64,000 nt of DNA from Tomocerus qinae (lineage: Eukaryota; Arthropoda; Collembola; Entomobryomorpha; Tomoceridae), in assembly GCA_020055645.1 (NCBI GenBank), contig CM034546.1:127865875-127929874 (forward strand), written 5' to 3'. A program made the translations under genes and the position numbers. This document shows positions 1-12,400 of the stretch, piece by piece (position 1 is the stretch's first letter; each line of letters opens with the position of its first letter). The notes under the pieces were generated by a model. It did not search any database, was not told where the DNA came from, and saw nothing but the letters and a program-made list of their open reading frames with translations.

Positions 1-735
1 CAATACAGCAGCTGTAACGGAAAGCTAGTTTAAGAGATATGAATTATAAAATAAATTTGGGTATGAAAACTGGTGTTAAGGTTTTATGACTTTTGTAGTG
101 AACGCTCTCTAGTGCGGACACGGTATTAAATATTTAAATAGAGGTCACACATGTCCTCGACATTTGTGGATACAATACAGCTGTTAGGGAAAGCTAGTTT
201 AGGAGATATGAATTATGAAATAAATTTGGGTATGAAAACTGGTGTTAAGGTTTTGTGACTTTTGTAGTGAACGCTCTCTAGTGCGACAAGGTATTACATT
301 TTTAGATAGAGGTCACACATGTCCTCGACATTTGTGGATACAATACAGCTGTTAGGGAAACTAGTTTAGGAGATGTGAATTATAAAATAAAATTTGGGTA
401 TGAAAACTAGTGTTAAGGTTTTATGACTTTTGTAGAGAACGCTCTCTAGTGCGACAAGGTATTAAATTTTTAAATAAAGGTCAGACATGTCCTCGACATT
501 AGTGGATACAATACAGCTGTTAGGGAAAGCTAGTTTAAGAGATATCAATTATGTAATAAATTTGGGTATGAAAACTGGTGTTAAGGTTTTATTACTTTTG
601 TAGTGAACGCTCTCTAGTGCGGACAAGGTATTAAATTTTTAAATAGAGGTCACACATGTCCTCGACATTTGTGGATATGATACAGCTGTTAGGCAAAGCT
701 GGTTTGAGAGGTATGAATTATGAAATCATTTTGGG
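1..735 (+). repeat. Tandem array A, left part (about 168-bp units)
   Basis: About four and a half units in direct orientation, cut by the window edge. Each unit carries the landmark ATACAGCTGTTAGGGAAAGC, then an AT-rich stretch, then TAGTGAACGCTCTCTAGTGCG and CATGTCCTCGACATTTGTGG. Units differ by a few substitutions and rare one-base indels. The same family is present inverted at 33240-38625 in about 32 copies. Each unit contains a possible 69-nt exon (see findings). Confidence 0.95.
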
Positions 736-925
736 TATGACCATTCGTGTTTAGGGTTTAGGACTGTGAAGAACGATCTTGAGTGGTTATTTAATGGCTA
801 GTGTTGTCCACAAATTTGTTAATAGAATTTTGTTGCAAGTTTTAATGTAATTTTTAACTTAATATTAATAATTACAGCTGGAGGATCAGTTGATGAAATG
901 GGAAAAGACAAAGAAAAGGTAATAA
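1..925 (+). repeat. Inverted copy of the 5-prime flank of the JmjC gene
   Basis: The unique stretch from about 660 to 925 matches the reverse complement of about 33036-33310 with no difference that I can find by eye. It includes the 41-nt putative exon at 878-918, whose counterpart is 33093-33053. Identity stops inside the intron right after that exon, where the left copy continues into unrelated DNA and the right copy continues into the JmjC gene. The left arm is therefore most simply a truncated, recent, inverted copy of the right one. Confidence 0.9.
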
Positions 926-1268
926 TCGTAAACAAATAGTGGCTGTTTTTTGGCTACCGTAATAATCGATATAATTCCGCGTACTGAAATAATTCCATGT
1001 ACGCTGAATTATTTGGATTTTACTTGGCCATTTTGGCTGTTAATGGTAATAGTTCCGCATATCGAAATAATTCCGCGTACCTGTACCTAAAAAGATGATG
1101 AAAGATATCGAAATGTAGACAAGAGATATGTAAAGATTGGTAAAAGGTTTTTAAATTTAGATATTAATAAGTGCATGTGTACTGAAGAAGTATAATAATT
1201 GACTTTGAAGATATGTTTTGGTATCTAGCGTGACGGTAGTTTAGTTGGATTCTGTTTTCACTCTGAAA
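926..1268. other. Gene-free stretch with a short dispersed motif
   Basis: No coding sequence is seen. The motif AATAATTCCGCGTA or close variants recurs near 975, 990, 1045 and 1065, and again near 1655. The function is unknown; it may be the remains of a small repeat. Confidence 0.5.
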
Positions 1269-1607
1269 ATGGCAGAAGCAGAGGAAGGACGAATATTTTT
1301 GACTCCTAAAAGACCCAGTAGCTACGATTCGAGAAATTTGTATTTTAAAATAAAGGCTAATAAAGTATGTGAAGAATCTTTAATGACCAAGGCCAGTAGG
1401 CAGTTAAATGTTCATCGGAAAACTCAAGTGAATGGAAACGGAAAAGACTTCAAGCCAGGCAAAAAGGGCAAGAAGCAGCAGTACGTGCAAACGGAACAGC
1501 TCTTAATCCACTAGGACGACATTTTATTGCCTTCGGACGAAGAAGCCATGGACCTCGAATTAATGTATCCCTGTCTTCAGATGATGACCTCTAAATGCAT
1601 TTTGTAA
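1269..1607 (+). pseudogene. Small basic protein with acidic tail, one in-frame stop
   Basis: An ATG at 1269 opens a frame that starts MAEAEEGRIFLTPKRP and runs through a Lys-rich segment (GKDFKPGKKGKKQQ) to an in-frame TAG at 1512-1514. The same frame then continues for about 30 codons with a strongly coding-looking acidic tail (DDILLPSDEEAMDLEL) to TAA at 1605-1607. AATAAA-type polyadenylation signals follow near 1630. The whole would be about 112 residues. I do not recognise the family. The basic middle and acidic, leucine-containing tail recall small regulatory proteins such as securins, but that is only an impression. There is no intron, so a retrocopy is possible. The stop could be a true lesion, a polymorphism or a sequence error. 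Confidence 0.5.
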
Positions 1608-1639
1608 ATTTTTATCCCATGCATTGAAAATAAAATAAA

Positions 1640-3076
1640 TATTGACTTAATGAAAAATAATTCCGCGTATCGATTCGACGTTTTTGGCTTTTTCAGGAAT
1701 TTTTTTATGTGCTTGCAACAATAATTCCTCGCGGTATGTTGTTTCCCGATTTGTTAATTGATGTTTGAAGTTAAAATGTATTTTTGATTTTATTTTATTA
1801 ATTACGGATGGAGGATCAGGAAATAGAACACAACAAGGCTCATGTACTGTGGTATTGACTGTAATTATAAAGTAAAGAAAAATGATCAAGCGATCATAAT
1901 ATGAAGTTCTTATTGTTGTATATTTTTACAAAATGTTTTAACCGTATCAATTAGATTAGTATTAGAAATTGTTAAACGTGAGTGAAATGTATCGTGTGTA
2001 CATTGTTGCTGCAACAATATTATAATTGTTTATTTTTGGAAAACTGGTTACAACTCCATGAATACTGTTCGCAGAAAGACAACTATGGTCTTAAAAATCT
2101 GGTGTAGGATTGCGGTGGATGAGTATTTACCTTCTATTGTCTATCTAAGGATGATGAAATAAATAAATAGGCGAAAGGTCTTAAAAGTTTTTAGTGAGAC
2201 GAAATCTATTTTATTAAGCTTCTAAAGATAATAAAGGAGCACGAAGGACTCCAGTGAGAGATTTCCATATTTTTCCGTAGGCATTCGTTTAAGAGAAAGT
2301 TTCTACACACAGAACAGTGTGAGTTGTTGAAGAAGAGTTGAGTGTGAGCAGAGAAGATAAGGTGGGAATTGGAGGCTGAGGTTTGATGTGGTCGTCGTCG
2401 GGACGGGAGTGTTCCGGAGAAACAATAGAATAAATTATTGAGATACACAATACATACAATGTACATAATACATATATATATTTGAATGGTCCTTATGATT
2501 ATACTGTATGACAATACTTATGTATATCCAGCTTCAGGTGCTCCCTCTACCGATTTTGTCCATACCTTCGATATTATAATTAATACATACGCATAGATAT
2601 AGAATAATGCTTACATAAAATTAAAACTTTTAAAGAAATCAGACTACTATTTGGATTTAGACTATATAGCATTACGGGTGGTATAGTTCAGGCTTTAATC
2701 TATAGACTTTGAGTGAAGGGGCTACAAAGTGCTTAGATAATTCAAAAGGAAGAAATTTTTTAACGAAAATATTAAAATAAAACTTTTAATTATTTTTGCA
2801 ATGCCACCAAAAGAATTTTTAACTTTTAGAAATGTTTAAACTATGACTAAAATAGAGTCCAAGGACAAAGGAATAGAGATAAGGACTATAATAGCGAAAT
2901 GATAATTATAATGAATGTAATATTAAGTTTCAGAAATATGTTTCCGCACAATTTCAATACCTAAACACAACAACATCTTTAAAATTTTTGCTTGTATTTT
3001 GTTTAGTTCTCACTCAAAGGTTTAGGTATAAGTCTTCCTATAAGTTGTCGTGAAACGTTGTGTAGGTAGGTTGTGA
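1640..3076. other. Gene-free stretch; decayed array-C-like fragment
   Basis: No convincing gene. At about 1665-1830 lies a diverged plus-strand relative of the unit at 33053-33190: it has the same order of a TTGCAACA segment, a TTAATTAC segment and GGATGGAGGATCAGG. The rest (1830-3076) is AT-rich with no recognised structure; open frames there look like chance. Confidence 0.5.
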
Positions 3077-4200
3077 TTACACATCATACTCCCATTTTAA
3101 AATTTTCGCGTCGATTTCTTCTTCCTTTATGTGAACTGGGGATCCTGATTTTCTCTCTTCCTTCAGGTGGAACGAGTCTACGGTGAGTTGAGACCGACGG
3201 AAGAACAAGTCAATTACGTTAATTGGGGTAACTTGCTGTAGTTGAATGCTGGGTGGAAGACAAGAAGGATCGTCTTCACATTTAAGAGAGTTCTCCAGAG
3301 TTACTGTTGATAGAGTACCTAGTTGGTGTGTTTTCATGCAAACTTTGACCATTGATACCACATTTTTGGTAGTTGGATCTAAATTCAGAGTGTATTCAGT
3401 CAGTGTATGGATGTATTTTGTAATCTCAAGTCTTTTTGACTTAATGATATTTCACTCGTGCACAACTTATTTTGAATGTTGCAGCACTCACTTTCTGAAA
3501 GTAATGTGTTTTCCTTATTAGAAGCAAGTACATCTACAAGGATAATGTTTAAAAGTCTGTTGTATATGTTGTTGGGTGTCTTCTTCTTAAGGAATAACAA
3601 ATATAAACTCACTGTTAGTTTAGAGTCTGGATTGGGATTAGCCCCAATGATCTCCAACTGAATGCACTTATTAATAAATGTGCGTATTGAAGTTAAATTA
3701 AAGTCAGAATTTTCAATTCCAGTAGCAGTAATTGTGTATAGATCATACATCAGATCTGATGTTTCAAAATTGAGTCCTTTCCATGATCCTCTTAACAGTT
3801 CTATGCACTTTATAAGTACTTCCGGAGGCACAATACGTTTGGCTGGTAAATTTTCCTTTGTTACTCCTGTAAGTAAGTAATGTTGTGGTTCGAAATAATC
3901 GAACGTTTCGAGTTTGATGACCATGTTTTGAATAACGAACTGTAGAAAAGGGAAGGTAGATTTGGAGTTTACTAAGATGACCAAATTTTGCAGTAATGGA
4001 AGATTTTTGGTCAAGTGTACGTGTAAAACTTCCTTTAATATAGGCCAGTTAACTTCACAAGAAAGTAAAGGATGGGACACTTCATTAATTCTTAATGGGT
4101 GGAATTGAGTTTTCACAGTATATTGTCCCAGGTTGTCATTATATACAGTATATATTTTACATAGCTCTGCTGTACTGCAGATGTAGACTGGATCTGCCAT
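3077..4200 (-). CDS. Unrecognised helical protein, family X copy 2 (two exons)
   Basis: Exon 1 runs from ATG at 4200 to 3492 and ends before a strong donor (GTGAGTGC). Exon 2 runs from 3378 to TAA at 3077 after an acceptor ending TTTAG. The 113-bp intron joins phase 1 to phase 1 and keeps the frame open. The product is about 337 residues, leucine-rich and probably helical, with no signal peptide or membrane segment. The C-terminal exon encodes a hydrophilic tail with VHIKEEEID, which fits a sumoylation consensus (hydrophobic-K-x-E). A neighbour just upstream on the same strand (4345-5190) shares the N-terminal pattern W-P-x-L-x(8)-H-x(5-6)-LLQ, so the two are diverged tandem paralogues. I do not recognise the family. 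The frame looks intact. Confidence 0.6.
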
Positions 4201-4344
4201 GATGACTTGATGTGTGGTTTTAACTCACTTATGTAAAAAAAGGTTTTCCCTACTTTTCTTCTTTAATGCTTTAACTTCCTTTTCAGTTAAATATTTAAGC
4301 AAAAACTTTCTTTTTGCAGCTTGATAAATTAGAGTCAACACACG

Positions 4345-5190
4345 TTATTTATAGTCTACTGGAAAACAGTCTTCAACTTCCTCTTGATACTGATTTGTAT
4401 ATAACAAATCGAGCATAACAGGAAACAAGTCGAAAAGCGAAACACTGGTTAATTTACGGTATGGGGTGCACTTTTGTAGTTGAAAAATTAAGTCGAAAGC
4501 TTCGTGCTGAAATATTGGTCGTGCGTCTCTGTTGTGTTGGCACAATTTTACTAAACTCAGGAACAGGACTTCTTGTTTATATTCACACAAATTTAATTTA
4601 ATCAATTTGTAAATAAAGTCAGCGACTATGAGTCCATATGAACCAAAATGTAGTGGTTGTGATATTCCTTGTGAGGAATAGTAAAAAAGTTTCCTAATAA
4701 GAAATCGTTGGGGGCTACCACCAGTAATATACGCAAGATATATTTTGTAGTGTAAACTAATGTTCACTTTTGAAACAAAATTATTGGTTAACTTTGATAT
4801 CCAAGGATTAACGAACTGTAAGAAAATTGGATGTGGCACATAAAAGTTTAAAGGTAGACTTCCTTGGAATACGTTCGAAAAATAGAAAGGAATTATCTCT
4901 TGAAAGTGTTCCTTTTCACAAATTAAAGATTCAAAAATCGTTTTTGTAAAGATTAACGATCCGTTGATTAATGACTATATGAGATCCTGGAGAAGTTGAT
5001 GATGATTTGCAACGTGATTATTGAGCCAGGATTCAAGAGCAGGCCAATTAATTTGTGAAAAAAAAACTTGTGTTCCGTTCTGAAACGGAAGCAGTACAAA
5101 GTTTTCACTGCCACAATAAACTTTTTTAAGGTCTCTGATTGAGCACCGAAAAGTTAAAGGTTTGGTAGGAAGCGGATTATTTTCCATTAA
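4345..5190 (-). pseudogene. Family X copy 1, one in-frame stop
   Basis: The frame starts with MENNPLPTKPLTF near 5190 and runs to TAA at 4345, about 281 codons, with one in-frame TAG at 4977-4975. Codons on both sides look coding (LLQDLI before the stop, SLINGSLIFTKTIFESL after it), so it is one gene with one lesion, or a read-through or error case. The first 70 residues resemble those of the gene at 3077-4200 (N-W-P or N-W-P-like core, then LLQ). An alternative start lies seven codons upstream. It is helical and leucine-rich, with no known domain. The C-terminal tail of the paralogue is not present here. Confidence 0.55.
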
Positions 5191-5208
5191 GAACAACAGT
5201 TTTAACAC

Positions 5209-6439
5209 AAAATTGAATAAGGCAGTCTGTAAATTGCAACTGAATTGTCATTATCGAAATCTAGACTTAGAATCACTCGAGTCCGGTGTTCTACTGAGGT
5301 TGAAAAAATAGATTTCAATAGAAGAGCCGAAGGAAGGTTGTTAATATTAATATATTATTACAATTGTTGAAGGAGGTCAAAAGGGATCGGAGTCTTTGGC
5401 GAAGAACTTCTCTGGTGACCATATTGTTCCATATATGATATAGTATAACTTTATTACATTCTATTAATCTATGTATTTATAAGTAAAGCTTATATTGTAA
5501 GGGAGGAATAAATATTGCTTACTACTACCATTACCCTCAATACTTAAGCGTTGTCCATATTATTTAGCCCCAACAGCCGGATATACATAAGATAAGAAAA
5601 TGCTTAATCTACATTTATTTACAAATCTGAAGACGTGACTGTTATATGTATGTTGTTTGATGCCTACCGACGGAACATGTAGACCACATCTACATGAAAG
5701 ACATAACGTGTAATATCACGTCAAAAGTTCTTGTTTACACAAAAAATGTTTCACACTGATCTGTTCCCTAGCGTATTGTTTGCATAGTCTGCAGACAGCA
5801 AAATGGACTGTCTTTGGATTTGTAAACAATCGTTCATTATTCAGCATTTGCTTATCTTGTATGTTTAATAATAAATAATTTGCTAATATCACAGTATACA
5901 GGAACTATTCAGTAGAAATTCATTTTAAAATTGCATTAATTTGCACAGAACATTTGTAAATTTCCCATCCGTACACACAAGTATCAGTTTGTAAATGTAT
6001 CTACTTTTTCTGTGCTGATTATAATAGTGGCACTAGTGAACAAAAAGCATCAGTAAGTAAAAATAGCTTGATGGACAACTCCAAAATGCTTATTTAAATT
6101 TTATGCGTGTGTATTCACCAACTGTTCATTTTGAAGATTTTGAACTTTCATTAGAATAAAATAAGTTTACTAAAACATTCAATAAATATTATGCTATGAT
6201 TTCTAATTTCCTGGTGTAGTAATAACTTTTCATGTATTTAGGATTAGATTTGAAATACTGGATAATCCGCATTATGCTCCGCTATCCTTATCTTTTCCAA
6301 TCATTTTCATGTTCTACATGTACACATTAGTATTACCTACTAAGATGTACATATTATACATTTGCATTTTACATGAATACATAACGAATGTATGTATTAG
6401 ACTTCTCAAAACATTCATTTGATATATATCTATACACGT
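5209..6439. repeat. Gene-free stretch with a dispersed repeat at 5570-5880
   Basis: No gene seen. The part at 5570-5880 carries CATAAGATAAGAAAATGC, a TTTACAAAT segment, a TACCGACGGAAC segment and ATTCAGCATTTGCTTATC. Relatives occur in both orientations at 20195-20760, 25190-25735 and 25890-26060, so this is a dispersed repeat family of the left half of the window. I see no coding capacity or clear ends. Confidence 0.6.
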
Positions 6440-9400
6440 ATCTAAATTGTAATTGTGGTGCTATTTAAAAGGGACAACGCATAAATAGCATCTGTAAGAA
6501 GGAAACATTTATTGTATATGAAAGCTAGGACAACATCGAAATTGTTGTTTTTCATTATTAAGGCCTACTTCATTTTAGTGTCCCTAAGAAATTGACCTAC
6601 TATTTATCAATTACTATATGCCTAAGTAAATTTCTGGTACTATTTCAGAGGGACAAAAGCTCAAAATGCATATGAAAGCCTGGACAACATCTTAATTGTT
6701 GTATTTCATTATAAAGGCCTACTTCATTTTAGTGTCCCTAAGAAATTGATCTACTACTTATCAATTACAATATGCCTAAGTGTAATTCTGGTAATATTTC
6801 ATAGGGACAAAGCATAAAATGCAATGAAAGCTAGTACAACATCCTAATTGTTGTTTTTCATTATAAAGGCCTACTTCATTTTAGTGTACCTAAGAAATTG
6901 ATCTACTACTTATCAATTACTATATGCCTTAGTGTAATTCTGGTACTGTTTCATAGGGACAAAGCTCAAAATGCATATGAATGCCTGGACAACATCTTAA
7001 TTGTTGTTTTTCATTATAAAGGCCTACTTCATATTAGTATCCCTAAGAAATTGATCTACAATTTATCAATTACAATATGCCTAAGTGTAATTCTGGTACC
7101 ATTTCATAGGGACAAAGCATAATATGCAAATGAAATTTGGGACAACATCCTAATTGTTGTTTTTCATTGTAAAGGCCTACTTCATATTAGTGTCCCTAAG
7201 AAATTGATCTACAACATATCAATTACTTAATGCCTAAGTGTAATTCTGGTACTATTTCATAGGGACAAAGCCTTCAAAATGCATATGAATGCCTGGACAA
7301 CATCTTTAATTGTTGTTTTTCATTATAAAGGCCTACTTCATTTTAGTGTCCCTAAGAAATTGATTTACTATTTATCAATTACTATATGCCTAAGTGTAAT
7401 TCTGGTACTATTTCATAGGGACAAAGCATAAAATGCATATGAAAGCCTGGGACAACATCTTAATTGTTGTTTTTCATTATAAAGGCCTACTTCATTTTAG
7501 TGTCCCTAAGAAATTGATCTACAATTTATCAATTACTATATGCCTAAGTGTAATTCTGGTACTATTTCATAGGGACAAAGCATAAAATGCAAATGAAAGC
7601 TGGGACAACATCTTAATTGTTGTTTTTCATTATAAAGGCCTACTTCATTTTAGTGTCCCTAAGAAATTGATCTACTACTTATCAATTACTATATGCCTTA
7701 GTGTAATTCTGGTACTATTTCATAGGGGACAAAGCATAAAATGCAAATGAAAGCTGGGACAACATCCTAATTGTTGTTTTTCATTATAAAGGCCTACTTC
7801 ATTTTAGTGTCCCTAAGAAATTGATTTACTATTTATCAATTACTATATGCCTAAGTGTAATTATGGTACTATTTCATAGGGACAAAGCATAAAAATGCAA
7901 ATGAAAGCTGGGACAACATCTTAATTGTTGTTTTTCATTATAAAGGCCTACTTGAGATTAGTGTCCCTAAGAAATTGATCTACTACATATCAATTACTAT
8001 ATGCCTAAGTGTAATTCTGGTACTATTTCATAGGGACAAAGCATAAAATGCAAATGAAAGATGGGACAACATCTAAATTGTTGTTTTTCATTATAAAGGC
8101 CTACTTCATTTTTTAGTGTCCCTAAGAAATTGATCTACTACTTATCAATTACTATATGCCTTAGTGTAATTCTGGTACTATTTCATAGGGACAAAGCTCA
8201 AAATGCATATGAATGCCTGGACAACATCTTAATTGTTGTTTTTCATTATAAAGGCCTACTTCATATTAGGATCCCTAAGAAATTGATTTACTATTTATCA
8301 ATTACTATATGCCTAAGTGTAATTCTGGTACTATTTCATAGGGACAAAGCATAAAATGCAAATGAAAGCTGGGACAACATCTTAATTGTTGTTTTTCATT
8401 ATAAAGGCCTACTTCATTTTAGTGTCCCTAAGAAATTGATCTGCTATTTATCAATTACTATATGCCTAAGTGTAATTCTGGTACTATTTCATAGGGACAA
8501 AGCATAAAATGCAAATGAAAGCTGGGACAACATCCTAATTGTTGTTTTTCATTATAAAGGCCTACTTCATTTTAGTGTCCCTAAGAAATTGATCTACTAT
8601 TTATCAATTACTATATGCCTAAGTGTAATTCTGGTACTATTTCATAGGGACAAAGCATAAAATGCAAATGAAAGCTGGGACAACATCCTAATTGTTGTTT
8701 TTCATTATAAAGGCCTACTTTATTTTAGTGTCCCTAAGAAATTGATCTACTACTTATCAATTACTATATGCCTTAGTGTAATTCTGGTACTATTTCATAG
8801 GGACAAAGCTCAAAATGCAAATGAAAGCTGGGACAACATTCTAATTGTTGTTTTTCATTATAAAGGCCTACTTCATTTTAGTGTCCCTAAGAAATTGATT
8901 TACTATTTATCAATAAATATATGCCTAAGTGTAATTCTGGTACTATTTCATAGGGACAAAGCATAAAATGCAAATGAAAGCTGGGACAACATCTTAATTG
9001 TTGTTTTTCATTATAAAGGCCTACTTCATTTTAGTGTCCCTAAGAAATTGATCAACAATTTATCAATTACTAAATGCCTAAGTGTAATTCTGGTACTATT
9101 TCATAGGGACAAAGCATAAAATGCAAATGAAAGCTGGGACAACATCTAAATTGTTGTTTTTCATTATAAAGGCCTACTTCATTTTAGTGTCCCTAAGAAA
9201 TTGATCTACTACTTATCAATTACTATATGCCTTAGTGTAATTCTGGTACTATTTCATAGGGACAAAGCTCAAAATGCATATGAATGCCTGGACAACATCT
9301 TAATTGTAGTTTTTCATTATAAAGGCCTACTTCATTTTAGTGTCCCTAAGAAATTGATTTACTATTTATCAATAAATATATGCCTAAGTGTAATTCTGGT

Positions 9401-12400
9401 ACTATTTCATAGGGACAAAGCATAAAATGCAAATGAAAGCTGGGACAACATCCTAATTGTTGTTTTTCATTATAAAGGCCTACTTCATTTTAGTGTCCCT
9501 AAGAAATTGATTTACTATTTATCAATTACTATATGCCTTAAGTGTAATTCTGGTACTATTTCATAGGGACAAAGCATAAAATGCAAATGAAAGCTGGGAC
9601 AACATCCTAATTGTTGTTTTTCATTATAAAGGCCTACTTCATTTTAGTGTCCCTAAGAAATTGATCTACAATTTATCAATTACTATATGCCTAAGTGTAA
9701 TTCTGGTACTATTTCATAGGGACAAAGCATAAAATGCAAATGAAAGCTGGGACAACATCTAAATTGTTGTTTATCATCGTTAAGGCCTACTTGAGATTAG
9801 TGTCCCTAAGAAATTGATCTACTACTTATCAATTACTATATGCCTAAGTGTAATTCTGGTACTATTTCATAGGGACAAAGCATAAAATGCAAATGAAAGC
9901 TGGGACAACATCCTAATTGTTGTTTTTCATTATAAAGGCCTACTTCATTTTAGTGTCCCTAAGAAATTGATCTACTAATTATCAATTACTATATGCCTTA
10001 GTGTAATTCTGGTACTATTTCATAGGGACAAAGCTCAAAATGCATATGAATGTCTGGACAACATCTTAATTGTTGTTTTTCATTATAAAGGCCTACTTCA
10101 TATTAGTATCCCTAAGAAATTGATTTACTATTTATCAATTACTATATGCCTTAGTGTAATTCTGGTACTATTTCATAGGACAAAGCATAAAATGCAAATG
10201 AAAGCTGGGACAACATCCTAATTGTTGTTTTTCATTATAAAGGCCTACTTCATTTTAGTGTCCCTAAGAAATTGATTTACTATTTATCAATAAATATATG
10301 CCTAAGTGTAATTCTGGTACCATTTCATAGGGACAAAGCATAAAATGCAAATGAAAGCTGGGACAACATCTTAATTGTTGGTTTTCATTATAAAGGCCTA
10401 CTTCATATTTGTGTCCCTAAGAAATTGATCCACAATTTAGCAACTACAAAATGCCTAAGTGTAATTCTGGTACTATTTCATAGGGACAAAGCATAAAAAT
10501 GCAAATGAAAGCTGGGACAACATCCTAATTGTTGTTTTTCATTATAAAGGCCTACTTCATTTTAGTGTCCCTAAGAAATTGATTTACTATTTATCAATAA
10601 ATGTATGCCTAAGTGTAATTCTGGTACTATTTCATAGGGACAAAGCATAAAATGCAAATGAAAGCTGGGACAACATCTTAATTGTTGGTTTTCATTATAA
10701 AGGCCTACTTCATATTAGTGTCCCTAAGAAATTGATCTACAACATATCAATTACTTAATGCCTAAGTGTAATTCTGGTACTATTTCATAGGGACAAAGCA
10801 TAAAATGCAAATGAAAGCTGGGACAACATCCTAATTGTTGTTTTTCATTATAAAGGCCTACTTCATTTTAGTGTCCCTAAGAAATTGATCTACTACTTAT
10901 CAATTACAATATGCCTAAGTGTAATTCTGGTAATATTTCATAGGACAAAGCATAAAATGCAATGAAAGCTGGGACAACATCCTAATTGTTGTTTTTCATT
11001 ATAAAGGCCTACTTCATATTAGTGTCCCTAAGAAATTGATCTACAACATATCAATTACTTAATGCCTAAGTGTAATTCTGGTACTATTTCATAGGGACAA
11101 AGCTCAAAATGCATATGAATGCCTGGACAACATCTTAATTGTTGTTTTTCATTATAAAGGCCTACTTCATATTAGTATCCCTAAGAAATTGATTTACTAT
11201 TTATCAATTACTATATGCCTAAGTGTAATTCTGGTACTCTTTCATAGGGACAAAGCATAAAATGCAAATGAAAGCTGGGACAACATCCTAATTGTTGTTT
11301 TTCATTATAAAGGCCTACTTCATTTTAGTGTCCCTAAGAAATTGATTTACTATTTATCAATAAATATATGCCTAAGTGTAATTCTGGTACTATTTCATAG
11401 GGACAAAGCATAAAATGCAAATGAAAGCTGGGACAACATCCTAATTGTTGTTTTTCATTATAAAGGCCTACTTCATTTTAGTGTCCCTAAGAAATTGATC
11501 TACTACTTATCAATTACAATATGCCTAAGTGTAATTCTGGTAATATTTCATAGGGACAAAGCATAAAATGCAAATGAAAGCTGGGACAACATCCTAATTG
11601 TTGTTTTTCATTATAAAGGCCTACTTCATTTTAGTGTCCCTAAGAAATGGATCTACTATTTATCAATTACAATATGCCTAAGTGTAATTCTGGTACTATT
11701 TCATAGGGACAAACTCAAAATGCATATGAATGCCTGGACAACATCTTAATTGTTGTTTTTCATTATAAAGGCCTACTTCATTTTAGTGTCCCTAAGAAAT
11801 TGATCTACTACTTATCAATTACTATATGCCTTAGTGTAATTCTGGTACTATTTCATAGGGACAAAGCTCAAAATGCATATGAATGTCTGGACAACATCTT
11901 AATTGTTGTTTTTCATTATAAAGGCCTACTTCATATTAGTATCCCTAAGAAATTGATTTACTATTTATCAATTACTATATGCCTTAGTGTAATTCTGGTA
12001 CTATTTCATAGGACAAAGCATAAAATGCAAATGAAAGCTGGGACAACATCCTAATTGTTATTTTTCATTATAAAGGCCTACTTCATTTTAATGTCCCTAA
12101 GAAATTGATTTACTATTTATCAATAAATATATGCCTAAGTGTAATTCTGGTACCATTTCATAGGGACAAAGCATAAAATGCAAATGAAAGCTGGGACAAC
12201 ATCTTAATTGTTGGTTTTCATTATAAAGGCCTACTTCATATTAGTGTCCCTAAGAAATTGATCTACAACATATCAATTACTTAATGCCTAAGTGTAATTC
12301 TGGTACTATTTCATAGGGACAAAGCTCAAAATGCATATGAATGCCTGGACAACATCTTAATTGTTGTTTTTCATTATAAAGGCCTACTTCATATTAGTAT

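Noticed and set aside
2206-2514. Minus-strand frame of 102 codons
   Set aside because: Composition is that of AT-rich noncoding DNA (runs of I, Y, F); no domain, no splice sites and no relation to neighbours.
6898-12054. Repeated open frames of 74-84 codons (starting MIYYLSITICLSVILV) in array B
   Set aside because: They are translations of the 153-bp satellite across two units. Copies are broken by frequent indels, have no splice or start context, and the hydrophobic look follows from T-rich DNA.
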